This document shows positions 17,492 to 25,656 of a DNA stretch of 64,000 nt, one piece after another; position 1 is the stretch's first letter; the number at the start of each line of letters is the position of its first letter. The notes beneath the pieces were generated by a model. It saw only the letters and a program-made list of their open reading frames with translations, was not told the origin of the DNA and ran no database searches. Source of the stretch: Paenibacillus pabuli (GTDB lineage: Bacteria; Bacillota; Bacilli; Paenibacillales; Paenibacillaceae); NCBI RefSeq assembly GCF_039831995.1, contig NZ_JBDOIO010000003.1:2418001-2482000 (forward strand), read 5' to 3'. A program made the position numbers and the translations under genes.

Positions 17492-18199
17492 TTAGTCCTT
17501 GAACAGCTCATCCAGCATACGATGCCGATTCTCCAGAAAGCTGCGGGTAATTTGATAATGCTCCGTATCTTCATAAGCCATCTTCTGAATGCAGCTGTCA
17601 TCAAAATTCAATATGTCAGCATCGGGATAGCCCAGCAAAATGGGGGAATGCGTTGCAATAATGAATTGGGATGTCCCGGAAAGATCATGAAGAATGCGCA
17701 GCAAGGATAGCTGTCTGGCAGGAGACAACGCGGCTTCGGGCTCATCAAGCAGGTAGATGCCTTTCGAGCTGAAGCGGTTCACAAACAGATTAAGAAAGGA
17801 CTCTCCATGAGATTGCTCATGCAGTGAACGCCCGCCATAGTATTCAAGAGAGCCTACCTCATCAACATGGGATGCAAATTGATAGAAGGATTCCGATCGC
17901 ATAAAGAAACCATTCGAAATTTTGGGTAGCCAGGCCAGCCGCAGATAATCCCCTAACGATGATTGCGAAGCATGCATCTCAAAGACGTTATTCCTGCCGC
18001 CCCCCGCTGTATTGAATCCGCATTGATGAGCGATTCCCTCCAGCAGGGTGGATTTGCCCGATCCATTTTCGCCGACAAAAAAAGTAATGTTATTTCTGAA
18101 TTCCAACCGCTCTAAGGATTGTATGGCTGGTATATCAAACGGATACTTCTTGCGATTCTCGACCTTATCCATCATGAGCTCCACACTTCTAAGATACAT
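17492..18199 (-). CDS. AAA family ATPase (SMC/ABC-type, stand-alone)
   Basis: A 235-residue ABC-type ATPase head with no membrane partner. ATG 18199 is favoured over the ATG six bases earlier, which abuts the GGAGG site. Walker A GENGSGKST lies at 43-51, a signature-like SHGESFLNLF near 138, Walker B GIYLLDEPEAAL near 152-163 and the switch His in FIIATHSPIL. Such proteins act in repair, phage resistance or toxin export control; no partner is encoded next to it, so the role is unknown. Confidence 0.85.
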   Translation of the reverse strand: MYLRSVELMMDKVENRKKYPFDIPAIQSLERLEFRNNITFFVGENGSGKSTLLEGIAHQCGFNTAGGGRNNVFEMHASQSSLGDYLRLAWLPKISNGFFMRSESFYQFASHVDEVGSLEYYGGRSLHEQSHGESFLNLFVNRFSSKGIYLLDEPEAALSPARQLSLLRILHDLSGTSQFIIATHSPILLGYPDADILNFDDSCIQKMAYEDTEHYQITRSFLENRHRMLDELFKD

Positions 18200-18379
18200 A
18201 TGCATCCTCCTATTCTTGTAAGATTTGGCTCCATCTACCTGGACATGATCAATAACGGATTAGGCTCATTGCACCTTAAAAGGTGATCATGGCTCCTTTT
18301 TTATCCAATACGGCAGGGTCCTTTTTGTTTACACATTCCCTATATTAAACGACGAACAGATGGATGACAAAAATTATGG

Positions 18380-18407
18380 TTGACGGTGGCAGATCAGGTT
18401 CTATATT
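18380..18407 (+). promoter_or_regulatory. Predicted sigma-A promoter of the glcT-PTS operon
   Basis: TTGACG (18380-18385) is followed after 16 bases by TATATT (18402-18407); TATTAT with an 18-base spacer is an alternative. The leader from here to glcT contains the RAT/terminator switch. Confidence 0.6.
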
Positions 18408-18446
18408 ATGTACGAAGAACGTTCTGCATAAAATATAAAATGAATT

Positions 18447-18476
18447 GGCGTGTTACCACCCCAGAGGGCATGAGCC
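18447..18476 (+). promoter_or_regulatory. Ribonucleic antiterminator (RAT) for GlcT
   Basis: The transcript segment GGCGTGTTAC-N8-GAGGGCATGAGCC forms the two-internal-loop hairpin typical of BglG/GlcT target sites. Its 3' end, GAGCC (18472-18476), is also the 5' arm of the terminator stem, so the two structures exclude each other. GlcT binding when glucose is present should let transcription continue. Confidence 0.8.
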
Positions 18477-18518
18477 AAGAAGCGAACCTGAGACTATATT
18501 CGCTCCTTGGCTCTTTTT
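18472..18518 (+). terminator. Conditional terminator of the glcT leader
   Basis: Arms 18472-18486 (GAGCCAAGAAGCGAA) and 18499-18513 pair over 15 positions with one mismatch, loop of 12, and then TTTTT at 18514-18518. It shares five bases with the RAT. Confidence 0.85.
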
Positions 18519-18570
18519 GCGTTCCGGAGGTCTGAAAGCGTTAACTTTAGAAACGAGGAGGCGGTGAACC

Positions 18571-19455
18571 GTGAGTAAAGAAATGATGCTGCAGGTAGAG
18601 CGGGTCGTCGGCAGCAATATTGTTCTGGCCCGGTCGCACCAGAATACCAAGGAGTATGTACTGATCGGTAAAGGGTTGGGATTTGCATTCAAGGCGGAAA
18701 GCACCGTCCAGGCCGATGATCCGCGGATTGAGAAAAGGTTCCGGCTGGAAGACCGGGAGGAATGGGGGCAGGCGCAGGAGCTGATGAAGGACTTGGACCC
18801 CAATGTCATCGACATCTCTGACCGGATTATCCGTCTCATCGCTGATCAGTTTCCCGGCAAGCTGAATGACAAGATCTACCTTGCTCTTCCGAGTCATATT
18901 CAGTTCACCTTATATCGTATCCGCAACGGGATGGAGATTCTGAATCCTTTCCTTACGGAGACAAAGCTTAGTTTTCCGAAAGAATTCGAACTCGCCTCAG
19001 AAGCAGCGGCCATGATCGGAGAGGCCTTTGGCGTAGAGGTACCGGAGGATGAGGCCGGGTTCCTGACATACCATGTGTACTCCTCCGTAAATCACGTCCC
19101 TGTCGGACAGCTGGTTAAGGTATCCAATGTGATCAGCAAGCTTCAGTCCATTATTGAAGAGGAAGGTGGCGTTCAATTTGACCAGGGCAGCCTTAGCCAG
19201 GCAAGACTCATGATACACCTGCGCTTCTCCATGGAACGCCTGTATCAGCAGCCGATGACGGCCCCCACCTTCGCACAATATGTGAAAAATGAATATCCGT
19301 CCGAATACCAGCTGGCCAGAAAACTGAGCGCTGTAATGGCCGAGGATTTGGGGACAGAGGTACCTGAAGAAGAAACGGCTTTTCTCGCCATGCATTTATA
19401 TCGGCTTTTTCAAAGCCATGCCAAAACCAACAACAGAAAGGACAACACACAATGA
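18571..19455 (+). CDS. glcT: GlcT family transcriptional antiterminator
   Basis: A 294-residue BglG-family protein. The N-terminal 55 residues are the RNA-binding CAT domain (VERVVGSNIVLAR, YVLIGKGLGFAFK), followed by two PTS-regulation domains; conserved histidines sit in LPSHIQF, TYHVYSSV, IHLRF and MHLYRLF. Phosphorylation by HPr/EII proteins should keep it inactive without glucose. The start is GTG 18571 after GAGGAGG. Being downstream of the RAT, it controls its own expression. Its stop overlaps the EIIA start as ATGA. Confidence 0.92.
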   Translation: MSKEMMLQVERVVGSNIVLARSHQNTKEYVLIGKGLGFAFKAESTVQADDPRIEKRFRLEDREEWGQAQELMKDLDPNVIDISDRIIRLIADQFPGKLNDKIYLALPSHIQFTLYRIRNGMEILNPFLTETKLSFPKEFELASEAAAMIGEAFGVEVPEDEAGFLTYHVYSSVNHVPVGQLVKVSNVISKLQSIIEEEGGVQFDQGSLSQARLMIHLRFSMERLYQQPMTAPTFAQYVKNEYPSEYQLARKLSAVMAEDLGTEVPEEETAFLAMHLYRLFQSHAKTNNRKDNTQ

Positions 19456-19958
19456 TCTGGAAATGGAAAAACAACAAATCTGCCAAAATATCTGAAACGA
19501 TATCCGTCGCCTCCCCGCTCACCGGAACCTGTGTCAGTTTGGAAGAAGTGCCTGACGAAGCGTTCGCGCAAGGACTTATGGGACCGGGAGTTGCAGTGAT
19601 TCCCCAGGAGGGCAGGCTGGTCGCCCCTATCGACGGAACTGTGGTGCACCTGATCAAATCGCACCATGCCGTAATGATTGAGCACGCTTCCGGGCTGCAG
19701 CTCCTGCTGCATATCGGTATGAATACTGTCAGCCTGAAAGGACAGGGCTTCACACCCCGAGTGCAGACCGGGGATCAGGTCGCTGTCGGTCAGACCCTGA
19801 TTGAATTTGACCTGAATGCGATCGCTTCGGCCGGTTATCCGGTCATCACCCCTGTCATCGTTGCGAATGCGGCTGAACAGCAATGGGAGTCGAACCCGGA
19901 TTATGGCCGCGTAGAAGCAGGCATGGGAACTATCATGAAAGTCAGCTTGTCCAAATAA
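19452..19958 (+). CDS. PTS glucose-type EIIA protein
   Basis: A 168-residue EIIA of the glucose family. The active-site His is in LLLHIGMNTV (about His87), with the companion His in HLIKSHHAVMIE (about 72). It takes phosphate from HPr and passes it to EIIB. It overlaps glcT by four bases and is followed by ptsG after 30 bases, so glcT, EIIA and EIICB form one operon. A free-standing EIIA beside an EIICB differs from the fused EIICBA of Bacillus subtilis PtsG. Confidence 0.93.
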   Translation: MIWKWKNNKSAKISETISVASPLTGTCVSLEEVPDEAFAQGLMGPGVAVIPQEGRLVAPIDGTVVHLIKSHHAVMIEHASGLQLLLHIGMNTVSLKGQGFTPRVQTGDQVAVGQTLIEFDLNAIASAGYPVITPVIVANAAEQQWESNPDYGRVEAGMGTIMKVSLSK

Positions 19959-19988
19959 CCTAAATCAAAAAAAGAAAGGAAGAACAAT

Positions 19989-21446
19989 ATGCTCAAAGCA
20001 CTGCAAAAGCTGGGAAGATCCTTGATGCTTCCTGTAGCAACCCTGCCTGCGGCAGGAATTCTTCAAGGCCTCGGTCTTCTTGATTATGAAAAGGACATTC
20101 CGCTCGGTCCCGTGATCGGGGGATTTCTTAATCAGTATGTAGTTCCATTCCTGAATGAGGGAGCGGGGGCGATCTTCGGCAACCTTGCGCTCATCTTCGC
20201 CATTGGGGTGGCAATCGGACTGGCGGGGGATGCGGTCGCCGCGCTTTCCGCCCTGATCGCTTATATGGTGCTGACGCGGATTCTGGGAGCCGTTCCAGGT
20301 GTATTCGGCTATATTCCTGACGATGTTAAGCTGGATATGGGCGTATTGGGCGGTATATTTGCCGGACTGCTTGCAGCCTATATGTATAAAAAATACCATA
20401 ATATCAAGCTTCCTGACTGGCTCGGCTTCTTCTCCGGCAAACGCTTTGTGCCGATGGTCACCGCCGGCTCCATGCTGGTGTTGGCCATCCTGTTCGGCAT
20501 GATCTGGAGCCCGATTCAGAATGCCATCGGCGCTTTCGGCGCCTGGATTGTAGACTTTGGCGGCGTTGGCTCCATGGTGTTCATGATCGCCAACCGCCTG
20601 CTTATCCCGCTTGGTCTGCATCATGTCCTCAACTCCATTGCCTGGTTCCAGATCGGAGATTATACCAATGCAGCCGGGGAAGTCGTGCACGGCGACCTGA
20701 CCCGCTTCTTCAACGGAGACCCTACGGCAGGCATGTTCATGTCTGGCTTCTTCCCGATTATGATGTTCGCTCTTCCGGCGGCGGCGCTTGCCTTGATTCA
20801 TACAGCCCGGCCTGAAAAGCGTAAAATGGTCGCTTCAATCTTTATCGGCGCAGCGGTGGCTTCGTTCTTAACGGGTATTACCGAGCCGCTCGAGTTCTCC
20901 TTCATGTTTGCGGCGCCTCTGCTGTACGTTGTACATGCTATTCTTACCGGTGCTGCGGCCCTGATCATGTACCTGCTGGATGTTAAGCTGGGCTTCGCCT
21001 TCTCAGCAGGTCTGATTGATTACCTCGTGAACATGAAGCTGTCGACCAATCCGCTGCTCATGATCCCGGTCGGTCTCGCATTTGCGGTCGTCTATTATTT
21101 CCTTTTCCGGTTCATGATTGTCAAGTTTAACCTGAAAACGCCGGGACGCGAGGATGACGCTAATGATGCCGATGCCCCCTCTAATGCTTCCGCCGTGGCA
21201 GCGGCGTCTGCCGACACCAAGGCTGGCAAAGTGCTCGCGGAGATCGGTGGCGCAGACAATATCGAGAGCATCGACGCCTGCATCACTCGCCTCCGGCTAG
21301 TTGTTAGGGACGACAAAGCGGTCAACGACCAGGCGCTCAAACAGCTTGGCGCTTCCGGCGTCATGAGGCTCGGTGGCGGAGCTGTGCAGGTCATCTTCGG
21401 CACCCAGTCCGAAATCCTGAAGGATGAGATTAAAAGGCTGATGTAA
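19989..21446 (+). CDS. ptsG: PTS glucose-type EIICB permease
   Basis: A 485-residue membrane permease. The EIIC domain (about 1-380) has around ten hydrophobic segments and the sugar-site region GITEPLEFSFMFAAP. A flexible Asp/Ala-rich linker (about 386-410) leads to the EIIB domain with the phosphorylated Cys in ACITRLRLVV (about residue 431). It imports and phosphorylates glucose or a related sugar; N-acetylglucosamine is the main alternative. AAAGGAAG precedes ATG. A strong terminator follows. Confidence 0.92.
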   Translation: MLKALQKLGRSLMLPVATLPAAGILQGLGLLDYEKDIPLGPVIGGFLNQYVVPFLNEGAGAIFGNLALIFAIGVAIGLAGDAVAALSALIAYMVLTRILGAVPGVFGYIPDDVKLDMGVLGGIFAGLLAAYMYKKYHNIKLPDWLGFFSGKRFVPMVTAGSMLVLAILFGMIWSPIQNAIGAFGAWIVDFGGVGSMVFMIANRLLIPLGLHHVLNSIAWFQIGDYTNAAGEVVHGDLTRFFNGDPTAGMFMSGFFPIMMFALPAAALALIHTARPEKRKMVASIFIGAAVASFLTGITEPLEFSFMFAAPLLYVVHAILTGAAALIMYLLDVKLGFAFSAGLIDYLVNMKLSTNPLLMIPVGLAFAVVYYFLFRFMIVKFNLKTPGREDDANDADAPSNASAVAAASADTKAGKVLAEIGGADNIESIDACITRLRLVVRDDKAVNDQALKQLGASGVMRLGGGAVQVIFGTQSEILKDEIKRLM

Positions 21447-21468
21447 CGCTCGTCCTCCTTTGAGTTTA

Positions 21469-21516
21469 AAAGGTCGAGAACAAGGGTATGTTCCCCTGTT
21501 CTCGACCTTTTTTTGT
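21469..21516 (+). terminator. Intrinsic terminator after ptsG
   Basis: Arms 21471-21486 and 21493-21508 pair over 16 positions with one mismatch and a 6-base loop, followed by a run of seven or more T. An A-rich flank on the other side could let it also stop minus-strand transcripts. Confidence 0.92.
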
Positions 21517-21558
21517 TAACCAAGAAGCGAAGGATATTCTATTAAATCGGTTTCGATT

Positions 21559-21583
21559 AAAAAAGAGCGCAAGCTATACGCTC
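21559..21583 (-). terminator. Terminator after the GT2-GtrA gene
   Basis: On the minus strand GAGCG pairs with CGCTC around a short loop that itself contains AGCT, and TTTTTT follows. It lies 13 bases beyond the glycosyltransferase stop. Confidence 0.65.
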
Positions 21584-21595
21584 ACTCTCTCCTTG

Positions 21596-22618
21596 TTAAT
21601 AGACAAATCTTCGCTGTGCCCAATAACTGAACAGGAAAACAGATACTTCCGTCAATACCTTGGCCGCGATCAGCGGGATAATCAGTTTTTCGTTATAGAA
21701 GTATAGCAGTCCGTAATTTAATAGCAGTACCAGGATGACTAAAGAGAAGTATTTGGGCAAAGACTGACGTACCTTCGATGTTCTTCCCCCGGCTGAAAAT
21801 ACATACTTCCGGTTGATCGTGTAGTTAAAAATCGAACTGCATAACCTTGCCGTGACAACTGACAGAAATAGATTATGCGTGAAATACTGGATGACAAACA
21901 GTAGTCCAAAATCGATCAGCGCGGACAGTACCGATGATGTACTGAACATGAGAATCGGCATATAAATGCGGAACGAGTCTACCAGCGGGCGAAAATGAGA
22001 GGATTTGTTATGATCCAGATATACGGTATCAATAAACTCCTCGGTGATTTCGTATCCCTCTTTGCGTGCGGTTAACAACATGTTCATCTCATACTCAAAA
22101 CGATCCCCCGGGATCTGGCATAACCAGTCCAGCATCGAATAGGGAAAACCACGCAGACCAGTCTGTGTATCATATACTTTGGCCCCCGTCGTGAGAGAGA
22201 AGACCGCTCGTGTGACGGTATTACCAAAACGACTGCGTGCAGGAATCGTGCCGCTGAAGCGGCGGCTTCCGAGTACAATGCCTGGTGTGGTTTGCTCCAG
22301 CAGCACATCGAAGATACGCCGGATATCATGCGGCAGATGCTGACCATCACTGTCGGCACATACGACGCCACCTTGTGGTCCGAATTCCTTGATGTACTGG
22401 AAGCCTGTCTTCAGTGCTCGTCCCTTGCCGAGATTCTCTGGATGAGTCAGCACGGTGCATCCATACGCCTCAGCTGTCTCGAAAATCCCTCGGAATTCCT
22501 GGCCGCTGCCATCATCCACAATCACAATAGGCCCCAGTTGAAACGTCTGCAATTGCAAAATTAGATTTAATAATCGTACGTCCGGTTCGTAGGATGGAAT
22601 TAATATGGTCATGATCAT
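21596..22618 (-). CDS. Bifunctional GT2 glycosyltransferase / GtrA-like membrane protein
   Basis: A 340-residue fusion. The N-terminal part (about 1-210) is a dolichol-phosphate-mannose-synthase-like GT2 domain: PSYEP, VDDGSG (34-39), CADSDGQH (nucleotide/metal DxD-like motif) and the LGSRRF and QTGLRGF segments. The C-terminal part (about 215-340) has four membrane helices of the GtrA family. Such fusions probably make or flip an undecaprenyl-phosphate-linked sugar used to decorate wall polymers. It overlaps the upstream glycosidase gene by four bases. Confidence 0.9.
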   Translation of the reverse strand: MIMTILIPSYEPDVRLLNLILQLQTFQLGPIVIVDDGSGQEFRGIFETAEAYGCTVLTHPENLGKGRALKTGFQYIKEFGPQGGVVCADSDGQHLPHDIRRIFDVLLEQTTPGIVLGSRRFSGTIPARSRFGNTVTRAVFSLTTGAKVYDTQTGLRGFPYSMLDWLCQIPGDRFEYEMNMLLTARKEGYEITEEFIDTVYLDHNKSSHFRPLVDSFRIYMPILMFSTSSVLSALIDFGLLFVIQYFTHNLFLSVVTARLCSSIFNYTINRKYVFSAGGRTSKVRQSLPKYFSLVILVLLLNYGLLYFYNEKLIIPLIAAKVLTEVSVFLFSYWAQRRFVY

Positions 22619-23610
22619 TGTCCCTCCTTGAGGTAAAGGATGTCACTTACGCCGCGTTCCTGATTTCTGCCCAGAGGATTATTCACGACTCTGCCCATGA
22701 AATACATCGTGGATGAACCACCGCCGTCCAGGTTATAGGCTTCTGTTGCTCCGAGGCCCTTCATCACGTCCGCGAGCTCTGCCAGCGTCATCCCCCGGCT
22801 GTCGTCCTGCCTTCCGTCCACTACAACGAATACATAATGATTTGGAGCAATCATGCCAATGGCCGTCCTCGGATTCGCATCCTGAATGGAACGATTACCG
22901 AAGTTGTTATCGATTTTTACACTGCTAAAATCACTTACGATTTCCCCGTCCTGAATCAGAATGGGACCAAACGACAGCGTATTGGTCGCACCTTCGGCCA
23001 GCAGCTCCGAAGAGGAAACTTCCGTCTCGTTATACGTCTTCATTGTCCCATCAACGAATAGTGCCATCGCATCACGAACCGGATCATCCCGGTATACTGT
23101 ACCATTGCGGATAATGACGCCATCATCACGAAAACCGTAGTAATCACCATTAATGGCGAATATCGCGTTGTTCGCTGCAGCAATCTCTGAGGTATTTTCC
23201 GTAATATTCGTGCCGAAGCTGTTATCCGCCAAAGCCGAGCGTAGACTGCTTGCGTCCGTCATCTGTACATCTGCGACGTAATACGTCATCTGGTCCGCAC
23301 CGGAGCCGGTCTGCACCTTCTCGATGTTCACCTGCATATCGTCACTGGAATAGTTCCAATCATCAGAGGTTGCATTGACCTCCGCTGCTGTGGTTGACGT
23401 ATCGTTTGTACTGCTGCTAGTGGCCGACGCATTATCATCCGCCACGACCATTTCCACATGCCGGATCAGGTAACGGTCAGCCAGACTGTAGACAATTCCG
23501 CCGATCCCAAGGACAACGACAAGTGTGGCAATCAGCCATTTTCGCCTTTTATTCGGGTTTGCTTTTCTATGTGGATCTTTCGGATTGGGTTTATCATACA
23601 TTCTCATCAT
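22615..23610 (-). CDS. Membrane-anchored phosphodiester glycosidase (NAGPA/DUF2233 domain)
   Basis: A 331-residue protein starting at ATG 23610 after AGAGGTGG. A basic N-terminus (about 1-18) precedes one membrane helix (about 20-40), a Ser/Thr/Ala-rich spacer, then the extracellular NAGPA domain with FAINGDYYGFRDDGVI, GNRSIQDANPRTAIG and YNLDGGGSSTMYF. The human homologue removes GlcNAc from phosphodiesters; bacterial members probably trim wall or exopolysaccharide phosphodiesters. The 4-base overlap with the GT2-GtrA gene suggests a shared pathway. Confidence 0.9.
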   Translation of the reverse strand: MMRMYDKPNPKDPHRKANPNKRRKWLIATLVVVLGIGGIVYSLADRYLIRHVEMVVADDNASATSSSTNDTSTTAAEVNATSDDWNYSSDDMQVNIEKVQTGSGADQMTYYVADVQMTDASSLRSALADNSFGTNITENTSEIAAANNAIFAINGDYYGFRDDGVIIRNGTVYRDDPVRDAMALFVDGTMKTYNETEVSSSELLAEGATNTLSFGPILIQDGEIVSDFSSVKIDNNFGNRSIQDANPRTAIGMIAPNHYVFVVVDGRQDDSRGMTLAELADVMKGLGATEAYNLDGGGSSTMYFMGRVVNNPLGRNQERGVSDILYLKEGQ

Positions 23611-23691
23611 TGAAGCCACCTCTTCATCATCTAAGTTCTTAAAGCCATGATAGGCGGGATAGCTTAAATGAATCTGAAACCTATCCAAAGG

Positions 23692-23738
23692 CAAAAAAAG
23701 AAGGTCACCTCCTCCCTTTTAGGGGGTAGATAACCTTC
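23692..23738 (-). terminator. Intrinsic terminator or attenuator between radical SAM and glycosidase genes
   Basis: On the minus strand GAAGGTTATCT and CCCCCT pair with GGGAGG and AGGTGACCTTC (with G-U pairs and one mismatch), a 4-base AAAA loop, then seven T. It stands 80 bases upstream of the glycosidase start, so it can end the radical SAM transcript or attenuate the next gene. Confidence 0.8.
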
Positions 23739-23848
23739 AAACAAATGGATACATCTATGAGCGACTTCAACATAGGGTTGGCATAAACAAGAATGTGACC
23801 AGACTCCTTTCAATCATGAGAACCGATACATTCATCTCCTGTCTTCAC

Positions 23849-24811
23849 CTACTCGCCTGCAAATAGTGCATCGTACGCAGGACATGGCCGCTTCTCCTGG
23901 AAATCCGCTAATGCCGGTGGCTGCTTGGCATAAATTTCGTTCAATGATGTGCCTTGATAAATGTTTCCAATCACTACCGGATGACACAGCTCACAGATGA
24001 GAATGTCCCCGTTGCCGTGCAAATGCAGCTGTTTCGTTCCGTCCACACAATTGGAGAAATATACACCTGGCTGCTCACGCAATCCCAATAGATCGGCGAA
24101 GCGATCCATACAGGTGAAATATAGGGTCGTGTCGTCCTTTTTGTGTTTAATCAGCTCATTTACGGAGTGAATAAGGGATTCCCTCGTTACAATGTTGCTC
24201 CAATCGCTGTGCGGCATCACAATACTGTTCTGAATCTCGTGAATGCGTACACCCAGATCATAGACCTTTTCGCTAATGGCCAGCATGTTCGCTTGTGTTC
24301 CCTCAAACAGCAGGGTTTCCAGTACCGTCTCCAGTCCGGCTTCCGTACACAAACGGATATTGCGTTCCAGTCTCTCGTACATGCGTGGGTGAACACGATA
24401 GTATGCGGAATAAGCATCTGCATCAGTGTAGTTGAACGAGATATGAATATTGGACAACCCTGCATCACGAAGCGCATGAATTCGCTCTTCCGTCAGTAAA
24501 CTGGCGTTTGTATTCAATTGCGTATCAATTCCATGAGCTGCACAATACGTTACAATATCCAGACAATCCTGAAACTTGAGGGTTACTTCTCCCCCGGACA
24601 AACGCACGCGTTTCAACCTTGGGAGCTCACCGATGATCCGAATAACTTCCTGTGCATCAATACATTGTCCATCGTCCCGATTATAGGCACAGCAATAGTC
24701 ACACTTGAAATTGCAATTGGAAGTCACCCCGACTTCCAGTCCCTCCAGCTCGTATACACCGGGTGTTTCCAGTTCGAGTGATTTATATCTGTTTTTTGCG
24801 GTCAATTCCAT
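23849..24811 (-). CDS. Radical SAM protein with C-terminal Cys-rich (SPASM/twitch-like) region
   Basis: A 320-residue protein. The iron-sulfur motif CNFKCDYC (Cys33, 37, 40) is complete, RLSGGEVTL (about 90-98) is the SAM-binding GGE motif, and NTNASLL follows. The last 80 residues contain five Cys (NCVDG, ICELCHP, PCPAYD), as in auxiliary-cluster SPASM or twitch domains. Members modify peptides or metabolites by radical chemistry. No precursor peptide was found nearby. Start follows ACAGGAGGTAT. Confidence 0.88.
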   Translation of the reverse strand: MELTAKNRYKSLELETPGVYELEGLEVGVTSNCNFKCDYCCAYNRDDGQCIDAQEVIRIIGELPRLKRVRLSGGEVTLKFQDCLDIVTYCAAHGIDTQLNTNASLLTEERIHALRDAGLSNIHISFNYTDADAYSAYYRVHPRMYERLERNIRLCTEAGLETVLETLLFEGTQANMLAISEKVYDLGVRIHEIQNSIVMPHSDWSNIVTRESLIHSVNELIKHKKDDTTLYFTCMDRFADLLGLREQPGVYFSNCVDGTKQLHLHGNGDILICELCHPVVIGNIYQGTSLNEIYAKQPPALADFQEKRPCPAYDALFAGE

Positions 24812-24840
24812 ATACCTCCTGTTTCCTTCATCCCATGTGA

Positions 24841-25062
24841 TTACAACCTGGAGATTATAGCGGACGCATACAGGGTAAGGGCATTATGACAGAAGTCGTG
24901 AGCAAGATCATCCAATTTGGATTTGAGGAAGTAGGTCTGGAACGAATTCAAGCCAGATGTATGGTGGATAATACGGGTTCGGCCAAGGTGATGGAGAAGG
25001 TAGGCATGAAGTTCGAGCCACTTCTCGAGCATTCACAGCATATAACCGCCAATGGGGCGTAA
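24841..25062 (+). pseudogene. Truncated GNAT (RimJ/RimL-type) remnant
   Basis: The plus-strand frame, open from just after a TGA, reads GRIQGKGIMTEVVSKII, FGFEEVGLERIQARC and NTGSAKVMEKVGMKFE, the acetyl-CoA loop to helix-4 part of a RimJ-type GNAT. There is no start codon or N-terminal half, and the last 13 or so codons are only the antisense of the pdxH-like gene. It is the relic of a deletion that joined two convergent genes at about 25018. Confidence 0.75.
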
Positions 25063-25582
25063 CCATATCCAGTTCACGTTCAATCCGTTCTTTCTGAGCT
25101 TCGATGGAGCTATCCAATACTTCCTCGCTCTCCAATTCCTGGCTCTGGCGTCCTGTCATGGCAACCGCTCTGGCTCCAGCCGAGCGTTTCCGGAAGTCAT
25201 CTGCTCCTGCTTCATTTCCCATATCCGCGGCTGTACCCCTTATACGAACCTGTCTCCCGAGCGCAGGCCAATAAAATGTCAGTGCCACGTGCGGGTTATC
25301 CTCCAACTGCCTTCCTTTCCGACTCTCGGAACTGGATGCAAAGTAAAACGCCTCATCAATGACATTTTTCAAAATCAATACTCGGGCATCCGGATAACCA
25401 TCTTGATCCACCGTTGAAATTGTCATGGCATGAGGTTCCTTCACATTGGCCTTAATCGCCACTTGCAACCAGTCCAAAAATAATTCCCCAGGACGATCTG
25501 GTAAATGATGTATGTCCCAAGGAGGGAAAGGCCCAGACAATGCATGCAAACTCCGCAACAACTCACTCGATTCAGCACTCAT
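24908..25582 (-). CDS. Pyridoxamine 5'-phosphate oxidase-like protein with replaced C-terminus
   Basis: A 224-residue frame from ATG 25582 (GGGAGTG upstream). The FMN-binding barrel is recognisable: PHAMTISTVDQDGYPDARVL, FYFASSSESRKGRQL and NPHVALTFYWPALGRQVRI. The expected C-terminal dimerisation/substrate domain begins with PHWRLYAVNAREV but then changes to ARTSCLPSPS and a tail that is the antisense of a GNAT remnant. It probably lost 30-40 native residues, including the usual FWQG region, and may be inactive. Confidence 0.8.
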   Translation of the reverse strand: MSAESSELLRSLHALSGPFPPWDIHHLPDRPGELFLDWLQVAIKANVKEPHAMTISTVDQDGYPDARVLILKNVIDEAFYFASSSESRKGRQLEDNPHVALTFYWPALGRQVRIRGTAADMGNEAGADDFRKRSAGARAVAMTGRQSQELESEEVLDSSIEAQKERIERELDMVTPHWRLYAVNAREVARTSCLPSPSPWPNPYYPPYIWLEFVPDLLPQIQIG

Positions 25583-25656
25583 TTGATCACTCCCATCTTC
25601 CAATTCATTCCATTGTATCGTAATTGTAATGTGCTGGAAACTCCTCTGAACCAAAT

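Noticed and set aside
16703..18199. Metallophosphoesterase plus AAA ATPase as a two-gene defence or SbcCD-like repair system
   Set aside because: The phosphoesterase is a 250-residue YfcE-type protein and the ATPase lacks the long coiled coils of SbcC; adjacency alone is weak evidence.
19965..20801. A 278-codon antisense frame inside ptsG
   Set aside because: It is the mirror of a strongly conserved membrane permease and is rich in His, Gln and Arg as antisense frames of such genes usually are.
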